The notes under the pieces were generated by a model that was not told where the DNA came from, did no database searches, and saw nothing but the letters and a program-made list of their open reading frames with translations. Made by a program: the position numbers and the translations under genes. Positions 23,584 to 34,654 of a stretch of 64,000 nucleotides of DNA are shown piece after piece. This stretch comes from Liopterus haemorrhoidalis (Eukaryota; Arthropoda; Insecta; Coleoptera; Dytiscidae), in NCBI GenBank assembly GCA_963971575.1, contig OZ020617.1:35865626-35929625 (forward strand), in the 5' to 3' direction. Positions within the stretch are counted from its first letter, which is position 1, and each line of letters begins with the position of its first letter.

Positions 23584-24046
23584 CCCGGATCTTATCTAAC
23601 ATTTTTGAAACAAACAATTCACTTTATGTAGCTACTGTATTTTAAACCAGATGTGTTAAGTTTATGGCGATGTTTATTCCCCTTATAAATCGGACATCTG
23701 GGATTTGGGTAATATTTTTAATATTTTTATATAGTACGGTTGTAAGAATACAGACTAAGCCTATTTGTTTCAAATAAACTGCCCTACAAATTGATGACAA
23801 AATACACTTTACGATAATACATTACAAGCCGGGTTCTCGCGAAGTTCAACATGACATCGATCCAGATCCGGATCACTCCGGTCACTGCTCACAATCGCCC
23901 GACCAATCGTATCCTTGAAACTTGAAACTATAAAGTGAGCCGTGAGCCGGCTCATTTCAATTTGGTGAACCGTGTCACTTCGGTCAGTGTACTGAGCCGG
24001 CTCAGGGAACCGGTTCGTTCATGAACGACCCATCTCTAATAGTAAC

Positions 24047-25195
24047 GGAGAATTTTTATGGAAGTCAAGGCCTATTTAGAAACTGCTGAACTATAATGAA
24101 AGTGTGAGCTAGTGCGTTTTCGCGAAATAACATTATTGATCTATTTCTTTGGCTATCAAGTCGTTTTTTTCTTATTGATTCACGTACTTGAATTCAGAGC
24201 CCCAAATTAAAAATACTATTTTACCTGTAGTACCCATTCATGAATTTTAGAAACCTAAGGTCTACCCGATATTCTATATTTAAAGTACCCGAACCACTTA
24301 AAATACGCAAATCGACTAAAAGCATCTTCTCTCAATGCTGTCATTAAATGTTTCTGTGTATATTTTTTTCTGTTGCCGTGGTTCTAGGTTCAATACAAGA
24401 TATCACACAGACGCTGCACTTCAATCAGGTATTCGATAAAAATCTCCGGGGTAAAGAAAATATAATTAAAATCACTATAAAATTCGAACGGAATAACCTA
24501 GTGAAATATAGTTAACTGCATCAAGTCTCTATTCTCTCTCCAATTACTAGGTATTGCGTAACCAGCGCAATTTGTGTATATTTTTAAAACTTAGTATACT
24601 GGAAAAAGGATTTTTATATCATTTTGTAGTTACTACACCAGAACTGTAACTTACACCTTTTGCACTAAATCTTGCACAATATTAGTGTTATATTAATATA
24701 TAGTTCAATATTCTCAACGGTTTTGTTACGAAACTCATTTGATTATAAACAAGAATTATAAAGTTACACGAAAACATACGAGCATAAGTTTTTGCTACTT
24801 TACCAACAAGCATCCCTGGATTAAAGACAGGAAGGTCGTTTAGTATCTGCAGTTTCCAAACTTTCTCATAAAAACATTTTTAAATAAAACATTGTTTGTT
24901 GGAATTTAATATAGAACAGGATAAAAAATTTAAAAAAACTATACATTTATGTAAGCAAATATTGAAAATATTTTATTAATTGAAATATAGCAATATTTTT
25001 ATATCATCAATAGTAATAATAAACAATAATTTCAAACAAATATGAAAACAACTCTGTTAAATATATTGCAATTGTCATAGTTATGACATTTATTATTTAT
25101 TTAATATTCTGGTAATATTAAATTGGCAGAAAAATAACTTGTCACACATAGATTTATAGATGTGAGTACTATTCATCTTTTGAATTGCAAAACAA
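24047..25195. other. No feature recognised
   Basis: AT-rich, with no frame, inverted ends or tRNA-like boxes. Confidence 0.5.
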
Positions 25196-25294
25196 ATAAA
25201 CAATCAGAAAACCAACAAATGTATGTAACATAATAGAGAGAGTTGCAAACGTGAGATGGAAATGGGCCGGATATGTGAAGAGATTGACTCATTA

Positions 25295-25791
25295 GGCGTT
25301 TACGTTTAGTCAGTCAGATTAATCCGAGCGGTCCGAGTACTCCCGATCCGTTTGTAAAATCAGTCTGAGCGTACACATTAGCTTATTTTTAGTCAATCCG
25401 GTTGATCCGCCGGAGCAATCCGATGATCTGGCAGTATTGCTGGGATTAATGGATTGCTAGTAGTGGGGGTTAGCGCGGGTAAATTGAATCTTACAACCAA
25501 TTGGAATGAGTAGAAAACATAACTTAACAAAATATACGAAATAAGTACCATTTGTGATAGAATTCTATTATTAGTAATAAACTCATATTTATAAAAGAAA
25601 ATGCAGTTGCAGTTCTAATCAACGACAGAAATTTGACAATTGCAGTTAGAGCCACCGTCACCAGGCGTCACTACTTAACTTCAGACAAATATTGCTTACG
25701 AAAATGTTGTGAAATCCGAGCAATCCTACTAATCTTCTGACGTCACCAGATCAATCTGAGCAATCTTGTGGATTGAATAAACGTAAACGCC
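25295..25791. mobile_element. Inverted-repeat element (MITE), 497 bp
   Basis: The ends ggcgtttacgttta and taaacgtaaacgcc are inverted and flanked by TA (25,293-25,294 and 25,792-25,793). A diverged partial copy begins at 28,076. It is non-coding and interrupts the LINE. Confidence 0.8.
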
Positions 25792-25870
25792 TAATGTTGT
25801 TGAGCCTTGAGTTACCATGGTTGTTAGAGAGAAAAAAAGTAACAAAAAAAAATCTTGAATGGACACCATG

Positions 25871-26065
25871 AGTTAGTTAGTTAGTTAGTTAAAATTTTTG
25901 GTGCACAACACAAAGACTATTTGCGCCTAACGCGGCCCATCTAAATGACTACGCTACATAATAAAAACCATGAATGCAGGTGCTATGACAAGTCATAGCA
26001 CAGACCTAACCTCTACCTGATATCCTCGAACTGTACACTTTCAGTTAAAAAGTGTAGCACAGACA
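25871..26065 (-). mobile_element. Short retroposon with (AACT)n tail
   Basis: Flanked by an exact 14-bp direct repeat gaatggacaccatg (25,857-25,870 and 26,066-26,079), as produced by LINE machinery. On the minus strand it ends in about five AACT units, a tail expected of a SINE or truncated LINE. A possible B-box-like cagttcgagga occurs on that strand, but no convincing A box, so tRNA origin is unproven. Confidence 0.7.
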
Positions 26066-26211
26066 GAATGGACACCATGGGACTATACTAGAACTAGAGG
26101 TAAATCAGATACTAGATGGGTGGACGGTATTTTAGAAAATATAAGGACTTGGCTTGGAATTCTTAATCCAAGACATGAACGGAAAATTAATAATAATACA
26201 CATTTATTGGA

Positions 26212-26444
26212 CTATTCGCGCCTCAAACTAACGTTGGCGGCGCTGCGTACTACAGTTAATGGCCGACGATAAGCGTATATGTTTCGGCAAAAAAACACTG
26301 TATTTAAGTCACTATATTTAAAAATAAGTCTTAATTCACGTAAACTGCAGCACAATACACTAAAAATATTATACAAATATATGCTTCTGTTTAATTTACC
26401 AAGTCACCACCAGATGTCTCACTGTTATTTGGAGGCGCGAATAG
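26212..26444 (+). mobile_element. Short inverted-repeat element, full copy
   Basis: The ends ctattcgcgcctc and gaggcgcgaatag are perfect 13-bp inverted repeats around a 233-bp element. Parts of it recur in opposite orientation at 5,204-5,395 and 7,505-7,590. No clear target duplication was seen. It is non-coding. Confidence 0.65.
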
Positions 26445-26635
26445 AAACAGCCTAGAGCTGTAATCAGCTTAGACTTAACATGCTAAGAAAAAAAAAAAAT
26501 AAATAAAAAAAAAATAATAATAATAAATAAAAAAATGTACATGCGGTTATACTTAAAATATAAATAATAGATAGATAAATTAATAAGGAGATATGAGAGG
26601 GAAATATACCCGAGTTAAAATAAACGACGCCTTTA

Positions 26636-27587
26636 CAATAGGGGATACGCATAAAATTTGTATTTCCTTAAAACTACATTATTTTGATATGTTAATGTTA
26701 GTTATGTCACCTAACAAAACAAAAATCACATTTTAATTAACATTATAGCCAAATTTTTTAATTAAAATATTGTAAATTTGAAATATTCCGAGCACGGGGC
26801 GAAGGTTGCCGAGTAGAAACGACTGAGTATGACGTCAAACGATAGGGTTTTCACATCACAGATACAGACAGCTACAACATAATCTTCACACGTGTGTGTA
26901 TTGTATTGTTCGAGAATTTTGTATTTGTTTTTAAAAAATTTTTCACGTATTTACTATTAAAATGGCAGATAAAGATTTTGTTAGGGCTCAGAGTGATAAT
27001 TTACCCAACATTGATGCATTTATGCACACAACATAAAGTTTACTTTTTTCTGAAATATCGGTTTTCTTTCGCCTCATAGTTTTCAGCCACAAATTTCGCC
27101 TTTTCTGTTGTTTTTCGCCATTAGGTAATGATATAAATAGTTTTTTTGGATTTCTAGTTGAACTAATTGTGCACATCGGTACTGAACAATATTTTCGATA
27201 ATGTTTCGAAGTATTGGGGCCTGGATATTCCATATTTTAATATAAAATTTAATTCGGTAAACATGTATAAATTGTTTTTATAGAATTAAACTTTATTTTA
27301 ATTAAAATCACTCTCCTTTACATAACCTATAAAAGTTACACAAACAAATAATTCACAACAGACTATGTTCGCTGCATAAACAACCGTTCGCTGGATTGGC
27401 TAGTAGTCTCATGCGTCAGTTAGAAAGGATTATGACGTCACACGTCGTTTTCGCGCGCTACATACATTTTTGATTTTTTAAAGCCTTCAAATTAAAAAAA
27501 AAATAATTAAAAACTGTTTTTTATGTTTATATACAACAAGAGGAATATAATAAAAAAATAAAAAAAAATCATGCCTATCCCCTATTG
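26636..27587. mobile_element. TIR element carrying a THAP-domain remnant
   Basis: The ends caataggggatacgcat and atgcctatcccctattg are inverted (one mismatch). The interior contains the THAP-like frame at 26,988-27,233. THAP domains occur in P-element transposases and in some other TIR transposons, so a decayed element of that kind is plausible. A target duplication is not evident, and the superfamily is not settled. Confidence 0.45.
26988..27233 (-). pseudogene. THAP zinc-finger fragment
   Basis: The 81-residue frame has YCSVPMC (residues about 15-21), then KLFISLP, then RNLWLKTMRR with the invariant Trp, and LYVVC near the end. THAP domains have C..C then W then C..H. The final Cys-x2-His is lost because the frame diverges after VVC, so zinc binding would fail. 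It may be the N-terminus of a transposase or of a domesticated protein. Its position inside inverted ends favours the former. Confidence 0.5.
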
Positions 27588-27612
27588 TTGAACAACGGCC
27601 GCCTAGCATTCT

Positions 27613-27769
27613 AGCGGCCTTAGGGGGGGGGCGGGGCGACCACCACGGGGCGCCAGGTCAGGAAGGGCGGCGGACGGTAAGACCTTCTTAATTATCTTAA
27701 TTATTTTTTTTTTAAGAGGGCGGCAAAAAAATCTCGCCCGCGGCGCCAGACTTGCTAAGGCCGGCTCTG
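27613..27769. mobile_element. Possible short GC-rich MITE
   Basis: cggccttag near the left and its inverse ctaaggccg near the right bracket a G/C-rich stretch, with ctagc on both flanks. It stands out from the AT-rich surroundings. The boundaries are approximate. Confidence 0.35.
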
Positions 27770-28075
27770 CTAGCGGCATACAACGATCTTACAGATTCCA
27801 AATGACTCTTTAAAAGCTTTAAAGCTCGTACGCATAAACATACGGCGCCGGAATTAAAGCAAAAAAAAGAAACAGCCGTACACTCGGCGTACAGCGGCCA
27901 TATAAAGCGATAATTATTCAGCCTTAGGCTTACAACGGTCAAACATCATCCGTTTGGCGGAAAAACTCGGACTTACAGAATTTCATTATAATACTTTTAA
28001 ACGGTGACCGTTTTACGACGGTTGTACGACTTCGCTTCAAATATTAAATATTTTTACTCGGGTACTCGATACAAC
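27770..28075. other. No feature recognised
   Basis: Somewhat GC-richer than its neighbours, with short inverted motifs (aacggtgaccgttt at about 27,998). The minus frame at 27,712-27,942 has no recognised domain. Confidence 0.4.
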
Positions 28076-28440
28076 AGACGTTTACATTTAGTCAGTAAGA
28101 TCAATTCGTGTGATCCAAGTGCTCCCGGTCCATTCGTAGCTACTCCAGTCGGACCTACATATTAGCTTATTTTTAATCCATCCGATTAATCCGTTAGAGC
28201 GCTTCAACCATTTCTAAACAATCCGATGACTAGCAGGATTGCTTGGATTAATGGTTGCTGGTGGTGGGGGTTAGCGCGGGTAAATTGAATCTAAGAGCCA
28301 ACTGGAAAGTGATGTTAACATAACTTAACAAAATGCATGAAACAAGTGCCGTTTGTGATAGCACTCTATTATTGGTAATTAATAAACTCGTATTTATAAA
28401 TCAAAACACAGTAACAGTTGTAATCAACAACACAAATTTG
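28076..28440 (+). mobile_element. Partial copy of the 25,295 MITE
   Basis: It starts with acgtttacatttagtcagt and follows 25,297-25,640 through shared blocks such as ggttagcgcgggtaaattgaat and aataaactc.tatttataaa. It stops where the truncated palindromic element begins at 28,441. The expected right end is not found downstream. Confidence 0.65.
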
Positions 28441-28859
28441 CACAAAATTTTTGTGTTTTTCTCTGATTTAATATTGCTTGCCCTTTTGTCAAAAGAAAGT
28501 TATAACAAATTTAAAGTCTTTTAATTATAGGCATGCTGTATGAAAACGCGGAAAATCATATTTTTTTATTACAAGATCACATGACCGTTTGAGCCCTTTG
28601 GGACCCTCCGAATCGCATGCATATATTTAAAAGACTGTAAATTTGTTATAACTTTCTTTTGACAAAAGGGCAAGCAATATTAAATCAGAGAAAAGCACAA
28701 AAATTTTGTGTTTAAGTGGAAATGCAATTTTCCCTATGACCGGAAAGCGTGCAGGGGTTAAGTACCATCCCTTTTTTGTTGTCACAGGGTAAATATTCTC
28801 TCCTCCAGAAGGCATGCTGTATGAAATCGGAGACCAAAAACTGTCATGAGCTCCCGGTC
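28441..28859. mobile_element. Truncated palindromic element (copy of 21,710-22,264)
   Basis: The centre and the whole right arm match the complete copy. The outer ~138 bp of the left arm are missing. The right end ctcccggtc is followed by TA. The left boundary is a sharp junction with the MITE fragment, suggesting a deletion that removed part of both elements. The minus-strand frame at 28,627-28,878 is repeat-derived. Confidence 0.75.
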
Positions 28860-28861
28860 TA

Positions 28862-29804
28862 TATGAGTAAAAGAGCAATAGTGCATTTTCCGTCTGTTAA
28901 GCTGCGTTCAGAGCTTTTTAATTAGTAGACAATAGACAAGTTTGTAATATGGTAAGGCGAGAAACCGTTCAGACCTCTAAATTTAATTCGTTATACGTTT
29001 TCGATTGTGGATAGTTTTCCAAACTTTGTAGTTAGTGAATTGTTTTAATGAGATAGACATATAAACACATTGGCTATCTCAGTCTACATCGTAGAGAACG
29101 TTTACATTGTATGCCTTTACATAACCTAACAAAATTTCATCGCGCCGATTTCAACAAATTTCGCCCAAAATTATAAAAACGAACAGTAAATATGATCAAT
29201 TTAGGTAATTAGGTTAGGTTTAGTAAGTAAAAATCTAGGACAGTCATCAGAATCATCAGGACATCAGTAGCTAAGACCAAAAATAAAAAAATGTCTACTT
29301 TTTCTTCTTTAGCTTTACCCGATCCGAAAGCTGATTATCATCAACGGAATCCGCACCTTGCTTGAATGACAGATTCAAAATAGTTAGAAAGTTGTCACAC
29401 GAACCCATTTCATCAGGTTATCGAGCTAGAAGATCCTTGGTATTTCAAGGCGTCTTATTGATATTCTAGCATTTTATTAATGATGATCTCAAGTTAGAAA
29501 CTCATTCTCGGGATGTTTTCATCATGACTGATTCAGTCAACTCAGGAGATTATTAGTATATACTTGGAGACTCACATTTCACAGGCTTTCTATTAACTAA
29601 AATCAAGGGGGGAAAATATTTTATTATGTTACTAAAAATAGGAAAAGTAGAGTTTTTATAATTTAAATTTATTCATATGCAGCAAATAGAATTAGTTTAC
29701 TTTTATATTTACATATATATCTACACAAAATTCCATTGTTAAAAAAAGGATGTAAGAAGCAGGGAACTTTCAAATGCTACCTTGCACCCCCTAGCTGTGC
29801 CATG
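28862..29804. other. No feature recognised
   Basis: AT-rich. A 'ggttaggttta' block at about 29,212 is a common insect-type word but has no assignable function. Confidence 0.45.
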
Positions 29805-29812
29805 ATCTATAG

Positions 29813-30110
29813 CAGTGTTTCCCAACCGCCGGTCCGCGAGATTTTTTTGCTGGTTAGCGAGATTTTTTTTTTATAACCCACTAAACTTTGAGATGAAAAT
29901 CTCGGTCCTTAATCTGTTATTTGCTTAAGTTATAATTTGTTTACTTTTTTACTAATTGTGTATGTGATTTTTTATTTTATTTTGTGTTTCTAATCATGCA
30001 ATAAAAAATATAAAACTTTTGAGTTACACATTACTTTTTAAACATGCCGGTGCGCGAATTTTTTCTAGGTCGCTTGCCGATCCCCCATGAAAAAAGGTTG
30101 GGAAACGCTA
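29813..30110. mobile_element. hAT-type short element, family H copy 1
   Basis: The left end cagtgtttcccaacc and the right end ggttgggaaacgcta are inverted. The 8-mers atctatag (29,805-29,812) and atctataa (30,111-30,118) differ at one base. Inside are ccggtccgcgagattttttt blocks and 'tctcggtccttaatctgtta', which recur at 46,437-46,745. Confidence 0.8.
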
Positions 30111-30118
30111 ATCTATAA

Positions 30119-31249
30119 TAGACAGATGTTACAATGCGACAGCGCCTTCTTCGGAAAGCTATTTAAAGAAAAAGACTTCCCAGAGGTGTTTGAAATACCA
30201 AAGGCATATAATGTCATCTTCTATTATATCATGTTGTCTACACCCCTACAACTGACACGGTATAATAAACCGTTATAGTTTTAAAGATATCAATTACCTC
30301 TGCCTCTACGAAAGTGCTTGTGTAACCTATTTTATAGAAAATGGCACACTATTCCTGATTTCATATCCTTGTCACGTGAGACCTTGATTCTTACGCCATT
30401 GCACTTCCAACCCACTTTATTTTAAACGAGATTAAAATGTTAACGAGTGACCATTACCGTTTTGTGTTTAAATATAGACCTTTCTAGGGTCATAGAACAG
30501 TGATTCCTAAACTGTATGTTAAAAACAACCTTATGGTAAGCTAAGAATAAAAATAATCCTTCATTCCTAAATTCTGTTCTTAGGTGTCTTGATAGTTTTT
30601 CTTAGCGGCCCTTTAATTCTTATGGTCACTTCCTCATATTGGATATTAGGAGGAAACGAAAATTTTGTTTCAATTATTTACACCAATTCTCCTCTAAACA
30701 TCCTCAAACAATCTTGTAAAACTTTTCCATATTCAGTTTTGTTCAAATATTTCTTCTATGTTCAGCAGCGGATCTAGGGAGGTAATGGGTTAATTACTTC
30801 TGCTAATAATTGTTTGGAAAATATTCCTTTTTAAATAATAAATCAAAATTGATAGTGTGATTGCTTATGACGACTGTCGTGCTAACGTATTAGCTACTAT
30901 TTACAAAAACAAAAGCTGATAATACGAATAATACGAAATACTGTTTGCAGCATCTACTGTTGCTCAATATGTATCAATGACGACAGCATTCGACTAGCCT
31001 CTGTTAGCTGGTACGAACTGTTGGTTGATTGGAATGATATTGAATACTGCTAAACTGACTAGGAATGACTGTTCGCTACTGAATCTTAAATGATACTGGA
31101 TGTTTCAGGTTGAATATTAAAATGACACTAGGTCTGTTCGTAGAGACATTTCTAAAGATTTGTTATCATCAGACTTAAGCGTATAGTTATTTTAACACAC
31201 TCCTATGAACTTTGCGCTTGCTTCTGATGATAATAAACCGTTAGAAACA
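30119..31249. other. No feature recognised
   Basis: The frames at 30,087-30,278 and 30,589-30,777 carry no motif. No structured repeat was found. Confidence 0.45.
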
Positions 31250-31257
31250 GGGTGACC

Positions 31258-31714
31258 AGGTCTCAGGGTTTCAACATCATTTCTTCGGGCTCCGGGTTTT
31301 GTTATAAAATCTCCGGGTTACGCTTATTTTAATGTAATCTAAAATTAATGTAAATGGTTTATAACAATGAAAATAACACAGTTATGTTTCATATAATCAT
31401 CGCAAATCTCACGCACAGTGTCTGCGTATATCTAACTTTTTCTTGTTCCAATCACGCCAACGGTCAAAATCTGTTAGCCGGATATATAGGGCCTGTAGCA
31501 GTCGCCGACTGTTTGACTGTTCTGTGTCGCCAACTGCTGCACTCGAACTATCAACTGTCAGCCTGTAGTTCGAGTCAGAAAGTAGCGGGAAATGGTTGAC
31601 GGTCGATGGACGTTGTTAATGTTTTAGGAAATAAAAACAAAATTTAATAAAATATACTGTATTTCCGATTTTTTCAATCTCAGGGTTTACCTAAACTGAA
31701 ATCTGGTCACCCTG
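31258..31714. mobile_element. Inverted-repeat element, probably hAT-type
   Basis: The left end cagggtgaccaggtctcagg and the right end ctggtcaccctg are inverted. Inner 'ctcagggttt' blocks occur at both ends. The flanking 8-mers gttagaaa and attaaata share five positions, so the duplication is degraded. The 81-residue plus frame inside is not recognised. Confidence 0.65.
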
Positions 31715-32329
31715 ATTAAATATGGCTTTACGAACAAACCTGCAGACAAACCTTAATAGCCCATCTAAGTAAACTTCAGTCCAGACCCTCTAATGTTGGT
31801 AAATGCCTGGCTGTTTTTTTGTTAAATGGAGTCCAGTACATTCCTTGATAGTCTATAGCCAGGAATCCTGTCTTCTGCAAACTACTTTGATTTTACCAAT
31901 CATTATCAATCGTAGTACTCGATATCGCTTCTCTCTTAATATATCTACAAAATAGTAGATGTAATGATAACATCACAACATTTGGCCATTCTCTTAGAGT
32001 TAGAAGTGCACCTGAACGACTTAATAGTTCAGAAGCGAATTTTGACTATTGCTTTGGCGTATTATTTCTACGTTGATATCATAAGTTGGTTTGCGACTAC
32101 ACTACCAAGTATGTGAAGCTCTTGACTGTTTCAAATGGCTGCATGCGCAGCTGTAGCGTTGAGATGTGCTTGGCAACTTAAAACTATATACAGGTAGATC
32201 TAGATATACACCTCAGTTTCTTTCCTAGAAGAACCGGCTTAATCCGAATTGGCGTAAAATGAACCTAACTTAGAGTAAGAGTATAGGATTAGGTTCCGAG
32301 TAAATAAACAATAGACATAAAGGATATCT
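31715..32329. other. No feature recognised
   Basis: No motif, repeat or plausible frame. Confidence 0.5.
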
Positions 32330-32601
32330 ATAACGTTATTTTATTTGACTTAGTACTCGTTGACTCGCACTTAACGTTTACTTCTGTAGTTTACTGAGCA
32401 GATTGTTTGATTTTATCTGCATTTTTCATAATGGTAGTAACAGTTGAAGGCGGTATATTCATTATCCTGCAAGACATCGGGACGTTTTCCCCCACATTCC
32501 ATTCGTCTAATATCGTCCATCTTCGTCTCAAGGGAAATGGAAATTCTAGCCCTTTTAGGTCCATCTTGAGTTAACATTACCTTTCTCCTCTTCTCAGACA
32601 T
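32330..32601 (-). pseudogene. pogo/Tigger transposase N-terminus remnant
   Basis: The frame from 32,601 begins MSEKRRKVMLT and contains KRARISISLETKMDDIRRME. This matches the CENP-B-type helix-turn-helix that opens pogo/Tigger transposases ('K(R/K)..ISLE.KLDIIRR.E.G'). After a frameshift near 32,430 the sequence reads TIMKNADKIKQSAQ, the next conserved block ('TI.KN.DKIK'). The DDE catalytic region is absent. Confidence 0.7.
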
Positions 32602-32709
32602 GGTATTCTGATCTCCATTTCTTCGCTTGTCTCATCAAGCCTATCCAGCAGAATTTTCAAGTCTTCATTACTGCCATGCAGACTATCGTATCGTTAGTAC
32701 ACCTTAATA

Positions 32710-33131
32710 CAGTGGTTCTCAACCATTACTGGGTGACGAGGTTAATGTAAAAGGTAGATACCCTTCCCAGCAGTGCTCCTACCCTAGATGAGTTATTGTT
32801 TAGTAGGCTAATCATAACTTTCATAAATCTCTTCTGAACGGTTGATGATAAAGGGGCTGATAATCCATAACAAACGGATGATGACTTGGGAGACTGTTAA
32901 TCCATAATAAACAGTTGATGATACAGGGGGTGATAATCTATCACAATCGGTTTATGAAAGGGGATTTATTTTACAAGGTTCGCGGCACTCCGGTTGAAAA
33001 CAACTAACTACAGACTTTTATAATTTCACCACATTACAAATACTAATTACTGTAATTATAATTTGACGTTTGTACAGGTGTTTGGTGTTTTAAACATTGG
33101 AAAATGAATGCAGGGTGGTTGAAGACTTCTG
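32710..33131. mobile_element. hAT-type short element, old
   Basis: The left end cagtggttctcaacc pairs imperfectly (11 of 15) with the right end ggttgaagacttctg. The flanks ccttaata and ctctaatt share five of eight. Inside are several diverged copies of 'ggttgatgataaaggggctgataatccat' (about 32,838, 32,875 and 32,912), a short internal tandem repeat. Confidence 0.5.
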
Positions 33132-33615
33132 CTCTAATTCAGACTGCGTATACTCAATGGGAGCCTCAGGGTAACAAACTTGATATCAAGTTACAAAACT
33201 TGACTTATAAACCACTGCTTAAAGTGGAGAGCTTTTTATTATCCACCCCGAAGAGCAAGTTCTGACATAATGTAAAAATTAGGCCCTTATTTAAACCTAT
33301 ATTACATTTACATTATTAAAACAAAAAGAATTAAATAAGATTTACATTATTAAAATAAATACATAGATAAGATTTCTCGTGAGTTTTTCAATATAATTAC
33401 CCTGGAATATGGATAAACGATTTTTATCTATAACGTTTACCAGTGCTTTCCAATTTTGCTGTCTAGGCACTTAGTATTTCTTAGAGAAATGTGACATTCT
33501 AGGAGAAAAATAAATTCTGTATGCAAGGTAAAAAGAAAACAAATATTGAATTCTACATTTATTTTTAATGATTCATTTAAAATTAATTTCAGAGATAAAT
33601 TATGCTGTTCCTTTT
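33132..33615. other. No feature recognised
   Basis: AT-rich, with no frame or repeat structure. Confidence 0.5.
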
Positions 33616-34654
33616 TAAGGTTTTGTAAGTATGACCAAAAAACCCTTATACCGTCATTTTGTCGTCTGTCTGTCTGTCTGTTCGGTAAAAATTATAGCTA
33701 AACGGCTAAGCTTAGAGAGGTGAAATTTGACATGCATATACAACTGTGTGACCCGCACATAGGAAAAATACTAAAACATCTCAAAAATATATCCCCCTAA
33801 AAGTATAAACAAATATGTACTCATCTAAAAAAAATATTTTTAATTTGAGTAGAGTATCAAATGAAAGCGCTTAGTACGTAGACTAACGATCAAAAAAATT
33901 TTTTTTTGCAAAATAAATTGTTTTGTTGCGATTTTTGCCAAAATTGTGCAAAAAAAAAATTCCCACACCCAGTAGCCCAGATGGTTTAAACAAAAAATCT
34001 GAAAAAAATCTAAGTAATGAACATTGGTGTGAACCGGAATAGTACATCAGATTATGTTTTTATAAATTTATACTTATGTAACACACTAGACTAGGAGACG
34101 TATCATGGTGTAATGGTTAAAATACTCGCTAGCTATCCAGAATTCTAGGTTCGCTCCCAGTCAGAGGAGAGACAATTTTATTTTTTTGTTTTTTTTTTCA
34201 TTTTTATTTTCTTTAAATTATTTTGTCAAAATTGTAGTTATATTTTGGCAAATATTGCATTTATTTTTTAAGAGCGTAAATTTAATAACCAGTTGGAATT
34301 GTTGGAATTATATTTTCATTCTGCGTCATGTATACGAAACCAAAAGGGCGGAGCATATGACAACCAATGGAAGCCATAGGCGAAATTTTCAAAATCGTAA
34401 TGAACCTTGCTATATAAAAAAATACTGCACATATTTAGAAACCTAAAGAATGGTATTAGGTTTTCAAATTAAAATTAACAAAAAAATATTTTAACATAAA
34501 ATTTGTTTTTAAAGCTCTTAGATTAACAGACGATAAATTACTTTAAAAATAACGTTCATTTTGCCGTGATTACTACAAAGCAAGATTTGTTCTACATACT
34601 CCGCCTTCACTTATTATATACCTGCGAAACTCTGAAATATGTGAAAATTCACAC
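33616..34654 (+). mobile_element. Family A repeat, copy 1
   Basis: It starts aaggttttgtaagtatgacc and ends after atacctgcgaaactct...gtgtgaa-type palindrome. The outer ~16 bp (aggttttgtaagtat / atacctgcgaaact) are inverted. Landmarks in order are ccgtcattttgtcg, a short GTCT array (about 33,660-33,682), ttcggtaaaaatt, ccgcacataggaaaaatact, gtgtgaaccggaatagtaca, a tRNA-like segment with a B box (34,148-34,158) and an AT-rich 3' half. It is non-coding. Confidence 0.75.

Larger units (their letters stand above)
22405..24038. mobile_element. hAT-type element with internal duplications
   Basis: The ends tagagatggg and cccatctcta are inverted and flanked by an exact 8-bp repeat atagtaac (22,397-22,404 and 24,039-24,046). 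The interior has no transposase frame. It contains two tandem copies of a ~258-bp block (23,068 and 23,326), each starting with the element's own left-end sequence. It also contains a second copy of a ~120-bp block (22,945-23,066 and 23,640-23,757), plus a TC microsatellite. Confidence 0.85.
25200..26195 (+). pseudogene. LINE ORF C-terminus interrupted by two insertions
   Basis: The first segment reads NIIERVANVRWKWAGYVKRL (25,227-25,286), and the last includes TRTRGKSDTRWVDGILENI (about 26,088-26,144). This is the usual end of RTE-type LINE polyproteins ('RW.WAGH..R......GRP..RW.D.I'). A 497-bp inverted-repeat element (25,295-25,791) and a 195-bp retroposon (25,871-26,065) split it. Across the second insertion the reading LEWTPW resumes directly as DYTRTRG, which supports the insertion boundaries. 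Confidence 0.7.

Noticed and set aside
28627..28878. 83-residue frame with relatives in both arms of the palindromic element
   Set aside because: It is present only because the arms are inverted copies. It spans the element boundary and has no motif.
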